Assembly (NCBI RefSeq): GCF_900155655.1
Contig: NZ_LT706987.1
Coordinates: 2,337,466 to 2,401,465 of the forward strand
Direction: 5' to 3'
Length of the DNA: 64,000 nt
Origin: Prevotella ihumii
Lineage (GTDB): Bacteria; Bacteroidota; Bacteroidia; Bacteroidales; Bacteroidaceae
The position numbers were made by a program, and so were the translations under genes. Numbering within the stretch: position 1 is the first letter of the stretch; each line of letters starts with the position of its first letter. Positions 1-9,295 of the stretch are shown here, one piece after another. Under the pieces are notes generated by a model that searched no databases, was not told the origin of the DNA, and saw only the letters and a program-made list of their open reading frames with translations.

Positions 1-185
1 CCACAGCGTTCCCAGTGCAGCAATTTAATTCGGTTACGGGCTCGATTGTAGAAAACGTAGACAACACCATCAGAAGGATTGAAGTCATTGCGGCGTACCA
101 ATTGGGACAGGCGAAGAATACCCTGACGCATATCCACAGGAGTGCAACAAACCCGAAAAACATTTGTTTCGTTGAGTACAAACAT
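1..185 (-). CDS. tnpB: IS66 TnpB (Orf2) accessory protein, partial
   Basis: Minus-strand frame starting at the ATG at 185 (MFVLNETNVF...) and cut by the window edge. It matches the first ~60 residues of the complete 115-residue TnpB at 61735-62082. TnpB is the small accessory protein of IS66 elements; the DDE transposase (TnpC) is not visible here. A plus-strand frame over the same bases is a shadow. Confidence 0.7.
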   Translation of the reverse strand, partial: MFVLNETNVFRVCCTPVDMRQGILRLSQLVRRNDFNPSDGVVYVFYNRARNRIKLLHWERC

Positions 186-251
186 AAGTTTTTCGGGCAA
201 AGGTAGTAAAGTAAGAATGTTACACAAAGGCGGCTAATATTGGATGCTTAC
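1..251 (-). mobile_element. IS66-family element, terminal fragment (continues off the left edge)
   Basis: About 250 bp nearly identical (a handful of substitutions) to 61898-62152. It ends at 251 in the same terminal sequence TAATATTGGATGCTTAC, whose reverse complement starts GTAAGCATCC, as IS66 ends usually start GTAA. It carries the 5' part of a TnpB gene. The element lies directly against an open minus-strand frame ending near 250, so it probably inserted at the 3' end of a mobile-element gene. Its full extent is not visible. Confidence 0.75.
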
Positions 252-348
252 AAAGGATTGGGAACAATCTTGCGTATATGATAGACATACATTGGATTGC
301 CGCCTATCCTTTTGGATTTCCGCAAGAAACTGTAGTTTCCTGATTTTG

Positions 349-481
349 GTTGACTACTTGCTTGTCTTAAGTCTTGATAAAGTTGACTCAGTTAAACATT
401 AAAACTGATTATAGTTGACTATTGATCCTTATCACTGATATTTGTTGACAGAGTCATTCTTATAACTGCCCAGGGTTGACT
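349..481 (+). repeat. Ladder of five GTTGACT/A heptamers
   Basis: GTTGACT or GTTGACA occurs at 349, 382, 414, 444 and 475, with spacings of 33, 32, 30 and 31 bp (about three helical turns). It lies at the downstream end of the IS3-family element. An 11-bp sequence containing the second copy (379-389) is an exact inverted repeat of 1878-1888 at the other end. Transposase binding sites are a reasonable reading but this is inference. Confidence 0.55.
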
Positions 482-1503
482 GGAGGGCGTAGCCCGGAAG
501 TCAACCCTGGGCATGGCTGCAAAGGTAAACCATTCTCAGGGATTATACAAAAACTTTGATTCTCTTTTATATGAATCTCCCTAAAACTTGTCCATCTCTT
601 AGTAATTTCACCCACACATAAAGCAGCTTCTTTGGGTGTCATCATATCGATACTCATGTGTGGACGTTCTTCGTTGTAGAACCGTACCGCAGATGAGACA
701 GCCTGGGTAACTTCATCGATATTACGGAATGTCATTCCCCTGAGTAGTTCATTCTTCATCGTGTTGTTGATTCTCTCTGCCTGAGCATTGTCCTTGGGGT
801 CTCCGCCCTCGGTCATGCTTATCCGGATCCCGTGCTCCTTCAGGATTGCCACGTACTTGGCGCTAGCATACTGGCATCCTCTGTCGGAGTGATGGATGAG
901 GTTTACGTCTTCTTTGGAAACATCTGCAATCCTGCAAAGTGCCATCTCAAGAGCCTTGATGGGATATACCGCATCAAGCGTCTCACCGACACACCAGCCG
1001 ACTATCTCCTCGCTATAGGCATCAAGGATTAATGACAGATAGCAGAAGCTGTAATGCTCTGCGTCTGTCCATATTGTCATATACGTGATGTCACTTACCC
1101 AGAGACGATCAGGTGCCAGAGGTATATATTCCTTTATTAGATTGGGGAACACGGAGAGACCATGGGTAGAGTCTGTCGTGCGTGGTTTACGCATCTTTAG
1201 GCGGACCTTCAAGCCATACTTGTCGACAATGTCAGCAAACCGGTCACGTCCGAGCGGATGATTGCCTTCAAAGCTTTTGCGATACATATACCACAGCTTG
1301 CTTCCGCCTATACCCGGATCCTTCTTACGGATTTCTTTGATGTAGGACACGGCAAACTCCTCACTTGCAATCCTCTCAAGAAGACGGTTCTCGTCATACT
1401 TGTAATAAGCCTGCTTCGTGAAGCCAAACAGCTTGCAGAGACTCTCTATCTGATAACAGCGAGAGTCTTCTGCATGCAGGTTCTTTACTGTTTGGCGCCA
1501 GCT
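460..1503 (-). CDS. IS3-family transposase OrfB (DDE catalytic part)
   Basis: Integrase-core transposase. The catalytic triad is visible as WVSDITY (D), HHSDRGCQY (D) and NAQAERIN (E) in a DDE(35)E-type arrangement. The frame is open well upstream of the first in-frame GTG/ATG-like codon (1350), reading through SLCKLFGFTKQAYYK to the OrfA overlap. Near 1503-1509 the sense strand has CGAAAAAAAGC, a typical A-AAA-AAG slippery site, so the product is probably the C-terminal part of an OrfAB fusion made by -1 frameshifting. No stops or frameshifts break the catalytic domain. Confidence 0.85.
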   Translation of the reverse strand, partial: SWRQTVKNLHAEDSRCYQIESLCKLFGFTKQAYYKYDENRLLERIASEEFAVSYIKEIRKKDPGIGGSKLWYMYRKSFEGNHPLGRDRFADIVDKYGLKVRLKMRKPRTTDSTHGLSVFPNLIKEYIPLAPDRLWVSDITYMTIWTDAEHYSFCYLSLILDAYSEEIVGWCVGETLDAVYPIKALEMALCRIADVSKEDVNLIHHSDRGCQYASAKYVAILKEHGIRISMTEGGDPKDNAQAERINNTMKNELLRGMTFRNIDEVTQAVSSAVRFYNEERPHMSIDMMTPKEAALCVGEITKRWTSFREIHIKENQSFCIIPENGLPLQPCPGLTSGLRPPVNPGQL

Positions 1504-1862
1504 TTTTTTCGGATGGAAATGTTGAACTGCTTCTCTGCAACGTTAATCAACTCGTTGAAAGTATCAGCACGAAGTGATTCGTGAGTCAGTTCCTTCTTCA
1601 AACGTGCAATCTCTGCCTGCAAGTCTTTGATCTCTGTATTCTCGGCATCTGCAATAGGAGTTCCAGAATGGATGAATGTTCGACGTTTCATAATGACTTT
1701 GACTTGGTTTTCACTTGCAAAGTTACGAATCCATCTTGAAATTGTTGTCTCTCCAACAGGAATGATTCGAGAAATTTTTGTGCGCCCCAAACCCTCTTGG
1801 GTATAAAGACGAATTACTTCATCGTAATACTTGTTACGTTTCTCACAATTGTACTTCCACAT
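1485..1862 (-). CDS. IS3-family OrfA (helix-turn-helix)
   Basis: A 125-residue protein with an N-terminal HTH region (residues ~15-55, with GRTKISRIIPVGETTISRW) and a charged coiled-coil-like stretch (~75-100), as expected for the DNA-binding OrfA of IS3 elements. It ends KKAGAKQ, overlapping the upstream part of the OrfB frame in the -1 frame. The A7 run at 1503-1509 is the likely frameshift site. Confidence 0.8.
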   Translation of the reverse strand: MWKYNCEKRNKYYDEVIRLYTQEGLGRTKISRIIPVGETTISRWIRNFASENQVKVIMKRRTFIHSGTPIADAENTEIKDLQAEIARLKKELTHESLRADTFNELINVAEKQFNISIRKKAGAKQ

Positions 1863-1880
1863 AATTGTTGATTTTGCGAG

Positions 1881-3014
1881 TCAACTTTTTCTAGGGAAAG
1901 ACAAACCAGCCTTTTTCAAGGCTTCTCCCATTCTCCTTTCACTTAGGTTAAGCGTCGTATATCCACGCAAATAGTTTAAGATTTCAGAAGTGGTCATATA
2001 ACTCTCTTCAGTTGCTGCTGGCTTTTCCATGCCTTTAAGAAGCATTTCATACTCAACAGTCTGCACTTGAAACCCTTCGCTCTCTTGATGTAGTTCGGCT
2101 ATTTCCTCTTCATTGAACCAATAATGATAATCAACTCTCCACAATTCAACTGCTTCGGAGTACACCTTGTTGATATTAACCTCTTTAGCAGCATCAATAT
2201 CAATGTGCTCAACCTCAAAAGGTAGAAAGCGACGACTGCCTGTCGGATCCGTCAGAAAATCATTACCATTAACAGATGCCATAAAGCTTGCTAAGTGAGG
2301 ATACTCTTCTATGTAAGTGTCGTATGGTCTACGATATTTTACTCTTGGTGTCGTTATCAGATTCTTCAATTCATTTTCATCTCTCTTATTGAGTGCCTTT
2401 AGCTGGTCGTCAATATTGATAAAAAGATATTCTGCGATCAGTGTTTGTACATCTTTTCCTTGTGGGTCAATCTTTCCTGTGAAAAGATAACTCTTCAGTT
2501 CTTCTGGACAGAGTAAATCAAGGAAAGTTGTTTTGAATTTTCCTTGTTCACCTGTAAGAACTAAACATGTATGATTACGACACTGTAAATCATCCATAGC
2601 ATTGGCTACGACAGCAACAAGCCATTTTACAAAATAATGCTGCCATTTATCAGGATTTCTCACCACAACACAATTTGCCAACCTTATGATTTCAGATTCA
2701 TCTTCACCTTTAGGCTTTGGAAGATTCAACAAATACTCACGAATCGGGTTAACTTTATTGCAAAAATCGCTCTCCAATATTGCTCGAATATTATCTGCTG
2801 GAGTATATATTCCCAAAGTCCCATCTACCAGCCGACGCATAGAATTAATATCATACTTAGTAAGAGGACGAAATGAAGTATTAGAATCTTGTTCTCGAAA
2901 CTCTGTTCTACTTTTAACTGTATTAAAACGAAAAGCATAATGCTCTTTCAAGAATTGCTCTATGCGTTCATTCTTAGATTGCTTGGCTCTCCCTTCAGCT
3001 CTTTCCTTTTCCAT
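1881..3014 (-). pseudogene. VapE/VirE-family P-loop ATPase, C-terminus cut by an IS3 element
   Basis: Virulence-associated-E family protein of mobile elements, a predicted NTPase/primase-helicase-like replication factor. Visible features are a P-loop-like stretch (LTGEQGKFKTT, near residue 155), a Walker-B-like FINIDD, and the typical TGSRRFLPFEV segment near residue 270. The frame ends RKS-stop inside the IS3 terminal repeat, so the last ~20-40 residues have been replaced. Across the IS, a minus-strand frame runs to a stop near 248-250 and encodes FLRKSKRIGGNP followed by YVYHIRK, which resembles a VapE C-terminus and is probably the severed end. The fit at the junction is not clean, so some rearrangement may have occurred. 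The gene follows the HTH gene closely, as in many Bacteroidales integrative elements. Confidence 0.75.
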
Positions 3015-3025
3015 AATACATATAT

Positions 3026-3381
3026 TTATAAAAGGGAAGAATCAGAATGTTTCTCAGAGATAAAAGTTTTTGCCTCCTCGTTGATTTCGGCAACAGTCTT
3101 TTTCTTACCTCCTTCAATCCATGCCAATAACTCATCTTCAAAAAATAGAGATGCTTACCATTCTTATAACAAGGTAGTAAGCGTTTTCGTACTAAGGTGT
3201 AAACTGTTGGCTTGGCTTTCCCTATTAGTTTACACGCATCATCTATTCCAATAGGAATACGTTTGGGAGGGACAATAGGTTTTTGTCCTTTATATACTAA
3301 ATTCTTGATTTCAGCAACTTCGCTGACTAAGTGAGCAACTGCCTTTGGCAAGTTCTCAAAAGTGATTTCATTTTGTACCAT
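3026..3381 (-). pseudogene. Helix-turn-helix (excisionase-type) protein with a homopolymer frameshift
   Basis: The first ~80 residues contain a MerR/excisionase-like HTH (IGIDDACKLIGKAKPTVYTL), common next to VapE in Bacteroidales elements. At a run of six T on the coding strand (about 3138-3143) the frame leaves the expected sequence. Adding one T restores LYFFEDELLAWIEGGKKKT, a typical family ending, with a stop at 3026-3028. The unrepaired frame reads on into an unlikely basic/aromatic tail and overlaps the VapE start. It is either a real -1 mutation or a sequencing error in the homopolymer. Confidence 0.65.
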
Positions 3382-3418
3382 AATACTTGTTATTGATTTT
3401 TACGGTGCAAATGAAAAA

Positions 3419-3456
3419 AGTGTTTCCTCTGTGTCCTAAGACACTGAAGAAACACT
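3419..3456 (-). terminator. Hairpin after the membrane-protein gene
   Basis: Nested inverted repeat AGTGTTTC...GTGTC-ctaa-GACAC...GAAACACT between the stop at 3481 and the next start at 3381. On the minus strand it is followed by an A/T-rich stretch. Probably a terminator or attenuator of the element's operon. Confidence 0.5.
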
Positions 3457-3480
3457 ATAAAAACACAATAGGTTTGTGTG

Positions 3481-4227
3481 TTATTCTGTTATTTGTCGGT
3501 CTGAAAGGCTTTGTACAATAGGTATAGTGCCTTTCTTCTCATCATCACGGAGATGGCTTTTTATGCTTCCAACTTCCACATCTTTGAATGTAATGGCAAA
3601 AACCTGTTTGAGGAACTGCGATATTTCATCTTGTTTGCCAACTCTAAAATGGTTCCATATATTCCAACCAAAATGAAACAGGTCTAAGGCAACTAAACCT
3701 TTTATATTAATTGGTTCAACGTGCGATAAGGGAAGCTTAGCGGAGTACAACTCTATATATTCACAAAGCTTGAGCAAATCTTTATCTGAAACATAAGGTG
3801 CGAATTGCTGTTGAGTATATTTAATAGCTATAGCACGTTTATCTTGTACTTTCTGGTCCATTAACTTTTGTTGCTGTTGCCGAATTGAGTCAAAGTCCAT
3901 TGATTGTTGCTGCTGCGCGGAAGATGGACTGCCAACGCCGTCTACTACTTGTCCAGCCCCAGCGTCGGACGCATTATCATTTGTTTTCTCTTCTTGTTTC
4001 TTTGGAAAGAAAAACTTGACTAATGCTGTAAATAGTCCCTCTGCCAAAATAGACAATATAGAATAAATGATGATGCCTATGGCAACAACACTCCAAAAGA
4101 CTATTTGTGCAGTAAATTCATCAACCCCTAAACGTAAGGCAACCACTCTTGCAAACAACGCAATGATGACACAAACAACAAGAACGGACAGATATACTAC
4201 AATATGTTCAAAATATTTGGTATTCAT
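3481..4227 (-). CDS. Mobile-element membrane protein of unknown function
   Basis: A 248-residue protein with two predicted transmembrane helices (residues ~10-32 and ~40-62), a Q/S-rich low-complexity linker (~95-125, with runs of glutamine), and a C-terminal domain of ~120 residues without a family I can name (contains FHFGWNIWNHF). It sits between the integrase and the HTH/VapE genes, where Bacteroidales integrative elements often carry a hypothetical gene. Function not assigned. Confidence 0.6.
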   Translation of the reverse strand: MNTKYFEHIVVYLSVLVVCVIIALFARVVALRLGVDEFTAQIVFWSVVAIGIIIYSILSILAEGLFTALVKFFFPKKQEEKTNDNASDAGAGQVVDGVGSPSSAQQQQSMDFDSIRQQQQKLMDQKVQDKRAIAIKYTQQQFAPYVSDKDLLKLCEYIELYSAKLPLSHVEPINIKGLVALDLFHFGWNIWNHFRVGKQDEISQFLKQVFAITFKDVEVGSIKSHLRDDEKKGTIPIVQSLSDRQITE

Positions 4228-4655
4228 ATTATGTTGTCGAATTAAGTTTTATCATTTTCAATATCTATTTGAATAGCATTGGCTGCTTTATTTTTCTTTT
4301 CATCGACAACCTTTGCATATACTTGAGTTGTTTTGACATTTGTATGCCCAAGCATCTTGCTTACAGTATAAATGTCTGTTCCGTTTGCAAGTTGAAGGGT
4401 AGCAAATGTGTGCCTAAAGCAATGAAAGCTGAGGTGTTTCTGAATACCAGCTTTTTCAATCCATGCCCTTAATGGACGAGAAATCCAAGAAGGATTTGGT
4501 AACCCTTCAAAAACAAGTTGTTCTGGTTGTCTTGGCTCTCCGCAAAGCTTAAACGCCTGTTCCGAGATAGGCATATACTCTACCCCTTTTGTCTTTTTCT
4601 GAGTAAAGAGAAGTTTAGCTTGGTTTCCTTCTATGACTATTTCATCCCATTTTAG

Positions 4656-4906
4656 TTTTTGAATTATTGCTGTCCGGTAAAACTTTTTGGTGGCTATCTG
4701 TGTTAGTAAAAATAGACTTAAACTTATTATTTCTTAGAATTATCGGTTATTATAGGTCTTTTCTTGTCAAAATAAGTGCATTTTATAATGCTTACAGTTT
4801 GAAACTGAAAACCAAGCCCCTGGATGAGTAAAACGGCTGCAATACCGATGGATAAAGAGATACAGAGCTTTCAGTTTATTTTTACCGGACAGCAATATTT
4901 TTGAAT
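4656..4906. repeat. 9-bp target-site duplications flanking the MITE
   Basis: TTTTTGAAT is present at 4656-4664 and again at 4898-4906, directly abutting the MITE ends at 4665 and 4897. The flawless duplication and the exact restoration of the integrase frame on its removal show a simple transposition event. Confidence 0.9.
4665..4897 (-). mobile_element. 233-bp MITE, copy 1 (inside the integrase)
   Basis: Non-coding element with terminal inverted repeats TATTGCTGTCCGGTAAAA / TTTTACCGGACAGCAATA. It is essentially the same sequence, in the opposite orientation, as 61518-61750. It has no open frame of note, so it must be moved in trans by a transposase recognising these ends. The 9-bp target duplication argues for an IS4-, IS1182- or Tn3-unlike class, but the parent family cannot be fixed from the ends alone. 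Confidence 0.9.
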
Positions 4907-5753
4907 ATCGCAATGTCTTAGTCCTGTCAGAGCTGAGAATAGTGCTGCACGTTTAAGTACATCACGTTCACAAGGGGTATTAGCTAACTTATTCAGTTCA
5001 TCAAGAGTTAAGTATTCCCTTCGGGATTCTTGTTCCTGTATGCCTTTGATTTTTGCAGATAAATCTATAGTCAAATATCCGTCTATGAATGCTTGTTTGA
5101 GTGCAGCCTTAAAAATAGAAAAATACGTGGAAGCTGTGTTTCGTGATATTGTCCCTTTTTTACTTCCACCGCAAGGAGCGGATAACAAGAAAAACTTGAA
5201 ATCTTCTGCCAATCTATTATCTATCTGTGAAAAGAGTAGCGTGTCTCCAGCAAACATTTTCAACAAAACATGTACTCGTTCCCAGTTTGTTTGAATTGAA
5301 AGGGAACTATTACGGTGTCGCTTGTCTGCCACTTTATCAAAGTATTTGATGAAATTCTGTTGCAATCGTTCTTTCTGTTCTGCTTGTGCTATTTCTGTGT
5401 CACTATACAAACTTGCATTATCATATTCACGCTGCCTTAGTTTTCTAACACTATCTGCATAAATACAGGCCTCTTGATCTATCTCACTTTTGCACAAGAT
5501 AATTCCATTCAAATCTCGTTTAGGTTTGAATGTTTGGGTTGCTTCTGTTGTACGAGCAGTTCTACTTTTATCCCAAATAGGAGTTGTAATAGTTCGGTTT
5601 AGATACTCTCGAACTCTCTGTGGAGAATCTTTGCCAGCTACCCTCACAGGATAGCTTTCTATATACAGGTACCATTCTTTTCGATAGGCACTCTTTCGCA
5701 ATCGTACTGTTGCCTTTGTATTATCAAGTTCTTTTCTCATCGTATGTCGTGGG

Positions 5754-6311
5754 TTAGTGTTTATACAAATTGTCTATCTCTGATTTCGGGGCATAGACGT
5801 AATTACCAATCTGCCTTGTTGGAATAGAATATTTGCGAATATGCAGATATACAGTACTATCATGGATGCCAAACTTCTTGGCTATTTCCCCAATCGTATA
5901 GCAATCTTCAGGCTCAAGCCGATAAGTCTTAACTTCCGATTTTTTCTCTTTCCTTCTTTCATCGTAAGGACGTAGATTAAAGCGTTCTTGTAAATCAGAT
6001 TTGCAAATACGTATCATCCTTAGTCCGAGGTTATAATAACGAACTTGTTTATTCCTGATTAAGCGATAAAGGGAATCTCGTCCAATATCAAATAATGCAG
6101 TTGCATCAGCTATTGAGAGATAAGGCTGGTCCTTTGGAACTCTCGCTGCCTTTTCTCTTTTCAATGCATCCAACTGTTCTTCCTTTTTCCTTTGCTTATA
6201 TGCTGCTTGAGAACAGTTCTTAGAGCAGTATTTGGAGGTTAGCGTCTTTGCAATAAAAGATTTACCACAAATTTCGCATTTCCGCTCTATTTGAAATTTT
6301 GCACTAGCCAT
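5754..6311 (-). CDS. Zinc-ribbon plus double helix-turn-helix protein of the integrative element
   Basis: A 185-residue protein. The N-terminus has a four-cysteine zinc ribbon (CEICGKSF...YCSKNC, residues ~13-36). Two MerR/excisionase-like HTH units follow (YLSIADATALFDIGRDSLYRL, ~64-84, and CYTIGEIAKKFGIHDSTVYLH, ~137-157). It lies 13 bp upstream of the integrase gene and in the same direction, so it is probably a regulator or directionality factor. The length and both HTH motifs look intact. Confidence 0.65.
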   Translation of the reverse strand: MASAKFQIERKCEICGKSFIAKTLTSKYCSKNCSQAAYKQRKKEEQLDALKREKAARVPKDQPYLSIADATALFDIGRDSLYRLIRNKQVRYYNLGLRMIRICKSDLQERFNLRPYDERRKEKKSEVKTYRLEPEDCYTIGEIAKKFGIHDSTVYLHIRKYSIPTRQIGNYVYAPKSEIDNLYKH

Positions 6312-6454
6312 ACTATTTGTATCTATTTGATTATCAATTTATCTTTTAAATTAAGTCGCAATTTATCTCCCATTAAGTCGCGGCACAAATATGGTACAAA
6401 TATAAGCACAAAAACGATTAAAAACGATAATATTTAATTATTATTAAGAAATAA

Positions 6455-6487
6455 AAATCCCAGCAACTTATTATGTTACTGGGATTT
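6455..6487 (-). terminator. dnaK terminator
   Basis: Hairpin AAATCCCAG...CTGGGATTT with an inner GTAAC/GTTGC partial pairing, 32 bp past the dnaK stop, followed on the minus strand by a T-rich stretch. Good intrinsic terminator. Confidence 0.85.
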
Positions 6488-6518
6488 ACTTATTTTTGAT
6501 TAGCGTTTATTAGCACTT

Positions 6519-8432
6519 TTACTTCACTTCCTCAAAGTCGGCATCTTGGATTGTGTCGTCTTGTTTTGGTTGTTCTTGCTGACCGTCTTGTGCGCCATTG
6601 AAGCCTTGGTCTGCGCCTGGTTGTGCGCCTGCACCTTGATACATTTGCTGGCTTGCAGCTTGCATTACGGTGTTGAGGTTGTTGATAGCTGTGTCGATTG
6701 CAGCTACATCGGCAGCCTTGTGAGCGTCTTTGAGTTGCTGGAGAGCTGACTCAATGCCTGGTTTTTGGTCGGCTGGTATCTTGTCGCCATTGTCCTTTAG
6801 GAAGTTTTCGGTGGTGAAAATCATTGAGTCGGCTTGGTTGAGCTTGTCTATCTTTTCACGTTCTGCCTTGTCGGCTGCTGCGTTTTGTTCAGCTTCGGCC
6901 TTCATACGGTTGATTTCGTCGTCGCTCAAACCGCTTGATGCTTCGATACGAATGCTTTGTTCCTTGCCCGTAGCCTTATCTTTTGCAGATACACTGAGGA
7001 TACCGTTTGCGTCAATATCGAATGTTACTTCGATTTGTGGCACACCACGGCGAGCTGGTGCAATGCCTGTAAGGTTGAACTGACCGATGCTCTTGTTTTG
7101 TGCTGCCATTGGGCGTTCACCCTGAAGAACGTGGATTGTTACCTCTGTCTGGTTGTCGGCAGCGGTTGAGAATACCTCGCTCTTCTTGCAAGGAATGGTA
7201 GAGTTGGCATCAATAAGTTTGGTCATCACGCCACCCATAGTTTCGATACCGAGGGTCAATGGAGTAACGTCGAGCAATACGATGTCGCCCACACCACTTT
7301 CCTTATTAAGAATAGCACCTTGGATAGCTGCACCAACGGCTACCACTTCGTCAGGGTTTACGCCCTTTGAAGGTTCTTTACCGAAGTAGTTCTTTACCAA
7401 TGTTTGTACGGCAGGGATACGGCTTGAACCACCTACAAGGATAACTTCGTCAATATCAGATGTCTGCAACTTTGCATCACGAATAGCGTTTTGGCAAGGT
7501 ACAAGACAAGCCTGAATTAAGCTGTGTGCCAACTGTTCAAACTGTGCACGTGTCAAAGTCTTCACCAAGTGCTTTGGTACACCACCTTCAGCTGTGATGT
7601 AAGGAAGGTTGATTTCGGTAGATGTTGTGCTTGAAAGCTCAATCTTTGCCTTCTCTGCTGCTTCCTTCAAACGCTGCATTGCCATAGCGTCTTTGGTGAG
7701 GTCGATACCTTCGGCAGCCTTAAAGTCGTTAGCCAACCAGTCGATAATCACTTGGTCGAAATCGTCACCACCGAGGTGAGTATCACCATTGGTAGACAAT
7801 ACTTCGAACACCCCGCCACCAAATTCAAGAATAGAAATATCGAATGTACCACCACCGAGATCGAACACGGCAATCTTCATATCCTTGTTTGCTTTGTCTA
7901 CACCATATGCGAGGGCAGCTGCAGTAGGTTCGTTTACGATACGTTGAACGTTCAAACCAGCAATTTGACCAGCTTCTTTTGTAGCCTGACGTTGTGAGTC
8001 AGAGAAGTATGCAGGTACGGTGATAACAGCGTCAGTTACCTCTTGACCAAGGTAGTCTTCAGCAGTTTTCTTCATCTTCTGCAACACCATTGCAGAGATT
8101 TCCTGTGGAGTATATTTGCGGTCGTCAATCTGTACACGTGGATAGCCACCCTCGTTTACAACGTTGAAAGGCACACGGTCGTTTTCCTTACTACATTGTG
8201 CGTAGGTTTCACCCATAAAACGCTTGATTGAGTAAACGGTCTTTTGTGGGTTGGTGATAGCCTGACGCTTTGCAGGGTCGCCAATCTTACGTTCTCCACC
8301 TTCTACAAATCCTACAACAGAAGGTGTTGTGCGCTTACCTTCGCTATTTGCTATTACAACAGGCTCGTTGCCTTCAAACACTGAAACACAAGAGTTTGTT
8401 GTTCCTAAGTCGATACCAATAATCTTTCCCAT
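6519..8432 (-). CDS. dnaK: Chaperone DnaK (Hsp70)
   Basis: A 637-residue cytosolic Hsp70 that binds unfolded peptides in an ATP-driven cycle with DnaJ and GrpE. Visible features are the N-terminal phosphate-1 motif [12 protein letters not shown], phosphate-2 [10 protein letters not shown] (near 195), the linker region [14 protein letters not shown] at the start of the substrate-binding domain (near 390), and the disordered tail ending in DADFEEVK, the C-terminal EEV(D)-like motif. Length is normal. It stands alone here, with no dnaJ or grpE beside it, and marks the chromosomal side of the integrative element. Confidence 0.98.
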   Translation of the reverse strand: MGKIIGIDLGTTNSCVSVFEGNEPVVIANSEGKRTTPSVVGFVEGGERKIGDPAKRQAITNPQKTVYSIKRFMGETYAQCSKENDRVPFNVVNEGGYPRVQIDDRKYTPQEISAMVLQKMKKTAEDYLGQEVTDAVITVPAYFSDSQRQATKEAGQIAGLNVQRIVNEPTAAALAYGVDKANKDMKIAVFDLGGGTFDISILEFGGGVFEVLSTNGDTHLGGDDFDQVIIDWLANDFKAAEGIDLTKDAMAMQRLKEAAEKAKIELSSTTSTEINLPYITAEGGVPKHLVKTLTRAQFEQLAHSLIQACLVPCQNAIRDAKLQTSDIDEVILVGGSSRIPAVQTLVKNYFGKEPSKGVNPDEVVAVGAAIQGAILNKESGVGDIVLLDVTPLTLGIETMGGVMTKLIDANSTIPCKKSEVFSTAADNQTEVTIHVLQGERPMAAQNKSIGQFNLTGIAPARRGVPQIEVTFDIDANGILSVSAKDKATGKEQSIRIEASSGLSDDEINRMKAEAEQNAAADKAEREKIDKLNQADSMIFTTENFLKDNGDKIPADQKPGIESALQQLKDAHKAADVAAIDTAINNLNTVMQAASQQMYQGAGAQPGADQGFNGAQDGQQEQPKQDDTIQDADFEEVK

Positions 8433-8755
8433 AGTTGTTTTATATTTTATTTTTTGTTGTTATCTATTTTGTTTTTGCAGCCCCTAATCGTATTGCTGCT
8501 TCGCTTTTTATATTGCAAACGATATGCCAAGCGTGCCAAGGGCTTATATTTGTGCCATCTTGTCAGTATCTGTACTTTCTTACCCTTATATTTTGTCATA
8601 ATGAACGTTTATTTGCCTATCATTCTACAGTTTTAGTTTATTTGTCTGTCTATAGAACCATTGTGTTTTGTTGGTTTTATTTCTTAGGATTGGTTGATAA
8701 AAAGGGTATATTGGCAAAATAGATTAATTTCTCATCCAAATTAAGCTATTGAGAA
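8433..8755. other. Intergenic region between divergent dnaK and HU-like gene
   Basis: AT-rich with no credible gene. The plus-strand frames here are leucine/phenylalanine-rich readings of AT-rich DNA. It must hold the dnaK promoter on the minus strand, but no clean TAnnTTTG box was found, nor a CIRCE element. Confidence 0.5.
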
Positions 8756-8787
8756 TTTGTGTATTAGCTTATAAAAACGTATATTTG
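8756..8787 (+). promoter_or_regulatory. Bacteroidetes-type promoter of the HU-like gene
   Basis: TTTG at 8756-8759, a 20-bp spacer, then TATATTTG at 8780-8787. It lies 40 bp upstream of the ATG at 8827. Confidence 0.7.
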
Positions 8788-8826
8788 CAAACGAAATTTA
8801 TTATTTACATATTAACATCAGTAAAT

Positions 8827-9252
8827 ATGGCAATCAGTATCAGACTACAACAAAGCAAATTTAAAGAAGAAAACCGAGGAGGAAAATGGCACGCACGTGT
8901 TGTGAGTGCAGGAACAACTACTACTGAAGACCTTGCAGACGCTATTCAAGAAAACACAACCTTTACACGTGGCGAAGTTACAGGTATCATTATGTCGCTT
9001 GTTGACGAAATTAGCTACAGTCTAAGCCAAGGCAATACGGTTGTACTGAATGGTTTGGGGCGTTTTCATCTTACAGTAGAAAGCGAACCTGTGGAAAACA
9101 AAGAAGACTTTGATATAAAGAAGAATATCAAGGGCATCAAGTGTAAGTTTCTTCCAGCGAGTCGTCGCGACCCTAAAACTCGTAAGAGCACACAAGACTT
9201 TGCATCGGGTGTGCAAGTAGTGTGGGCAGACCCTGAAGATGAGGAGGATTAA
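8827..9252 (+). CDS. HU/IHF-like DNA-binding protein (HU-HIG type)
   Basis: A 141-residue histone-like protein with the Bacteroidetes-specific layout. A ~20-residue N-terminal extension (ISIRLQQSKFKEE) precedes an HU fold (EDLADAIQENTTFTRGEVTGIIMSL, then the arm region VVLNGLGRFHLTVES), and the tail is acidic (WADPEDEED). The ATG at 8827 was preferred to longer in-frame starts because the promoter at 8756-8787 overlaps the longer version. It probably acts in nucleoid organisation. The acidic tail is unlike classical HU. Confidence 0.85.
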   Translation: MAISIRLQQSKFKEENRGGKWHARVVSAGTTTTEDLADAIQENTTFTRGEVTGIIMSLVDEISYSLSQGNTVVLNGLGRFHLTVESEPVENKEDFDIKKNIKGIKCKFLPASRRDPKTRKSTQDFASGVQVVWADPEDEED

Positions 9253-9295
9253 TAGCCATCCATCATTAGGCTGGACAGACTTACATACTTGTTTT

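Larger units (their letters stand above)
375..1892 (-). mobile_element. IS3-family insertion sequence
   Basis: OrfA and OrfB in the classic IS3 arrangement, joined by a probable -1 frameshift, and bounded by the inverted repeat AAAGTTGACTC (379-389) / GAGTCAACTTT (1878-1888). Exact ends and target duplication could not be fixed; the boundaries given are approximate. The element truncates the VapE-like gene that starts at 3014. It is apparently intact and could be active. Confidence 0.75.
4242..5740 (-). pseudogene. Tyrosine recombinase (integrase) split by a 233-bp MITE
   Basis: Two minus-strand pieces make one integrase. The N-terminal piece (5740-4907) has the arm/core-binding regions and reaches the first catalytic arginine (ALTGLRHCDIQK). 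The C-terminal piece (4655-4242) has the H-x-x-R box (HCFRHTFA), LGHTN and the nucleophile region (TTQVYAKV). Removing the insert plus one 9-bp target duplication joins them in frame as DIQKLKWDEIV. The integrase of this integrative element is therefore inactivated, and the element should be unable to excise on its own. As it stands the N-terminal fragment ends a few codons inside the insert. Confidence 0.9.

Noticed and set aside
6312..6454. Attachment site of the integrative element next to dnaK
   Set aside because: No matching direct repeat could be found, since the other end of the element is outside the window or destroyed.
8500..8540. TTGGCAC-like sequence upstream of dnaK on the minus strand, resembling a sigma-54 promoter
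   Set aside because: The GG and GC boxes are 8 bp apart rather than the required 10, so the spacing is wrong.
8435..8722. 95-codon plus-strand frame between dnaK and the HU gene
   Set aside because: It is a hydrophobic reading of AT-rich upstream DNA without homology or a plausible start.
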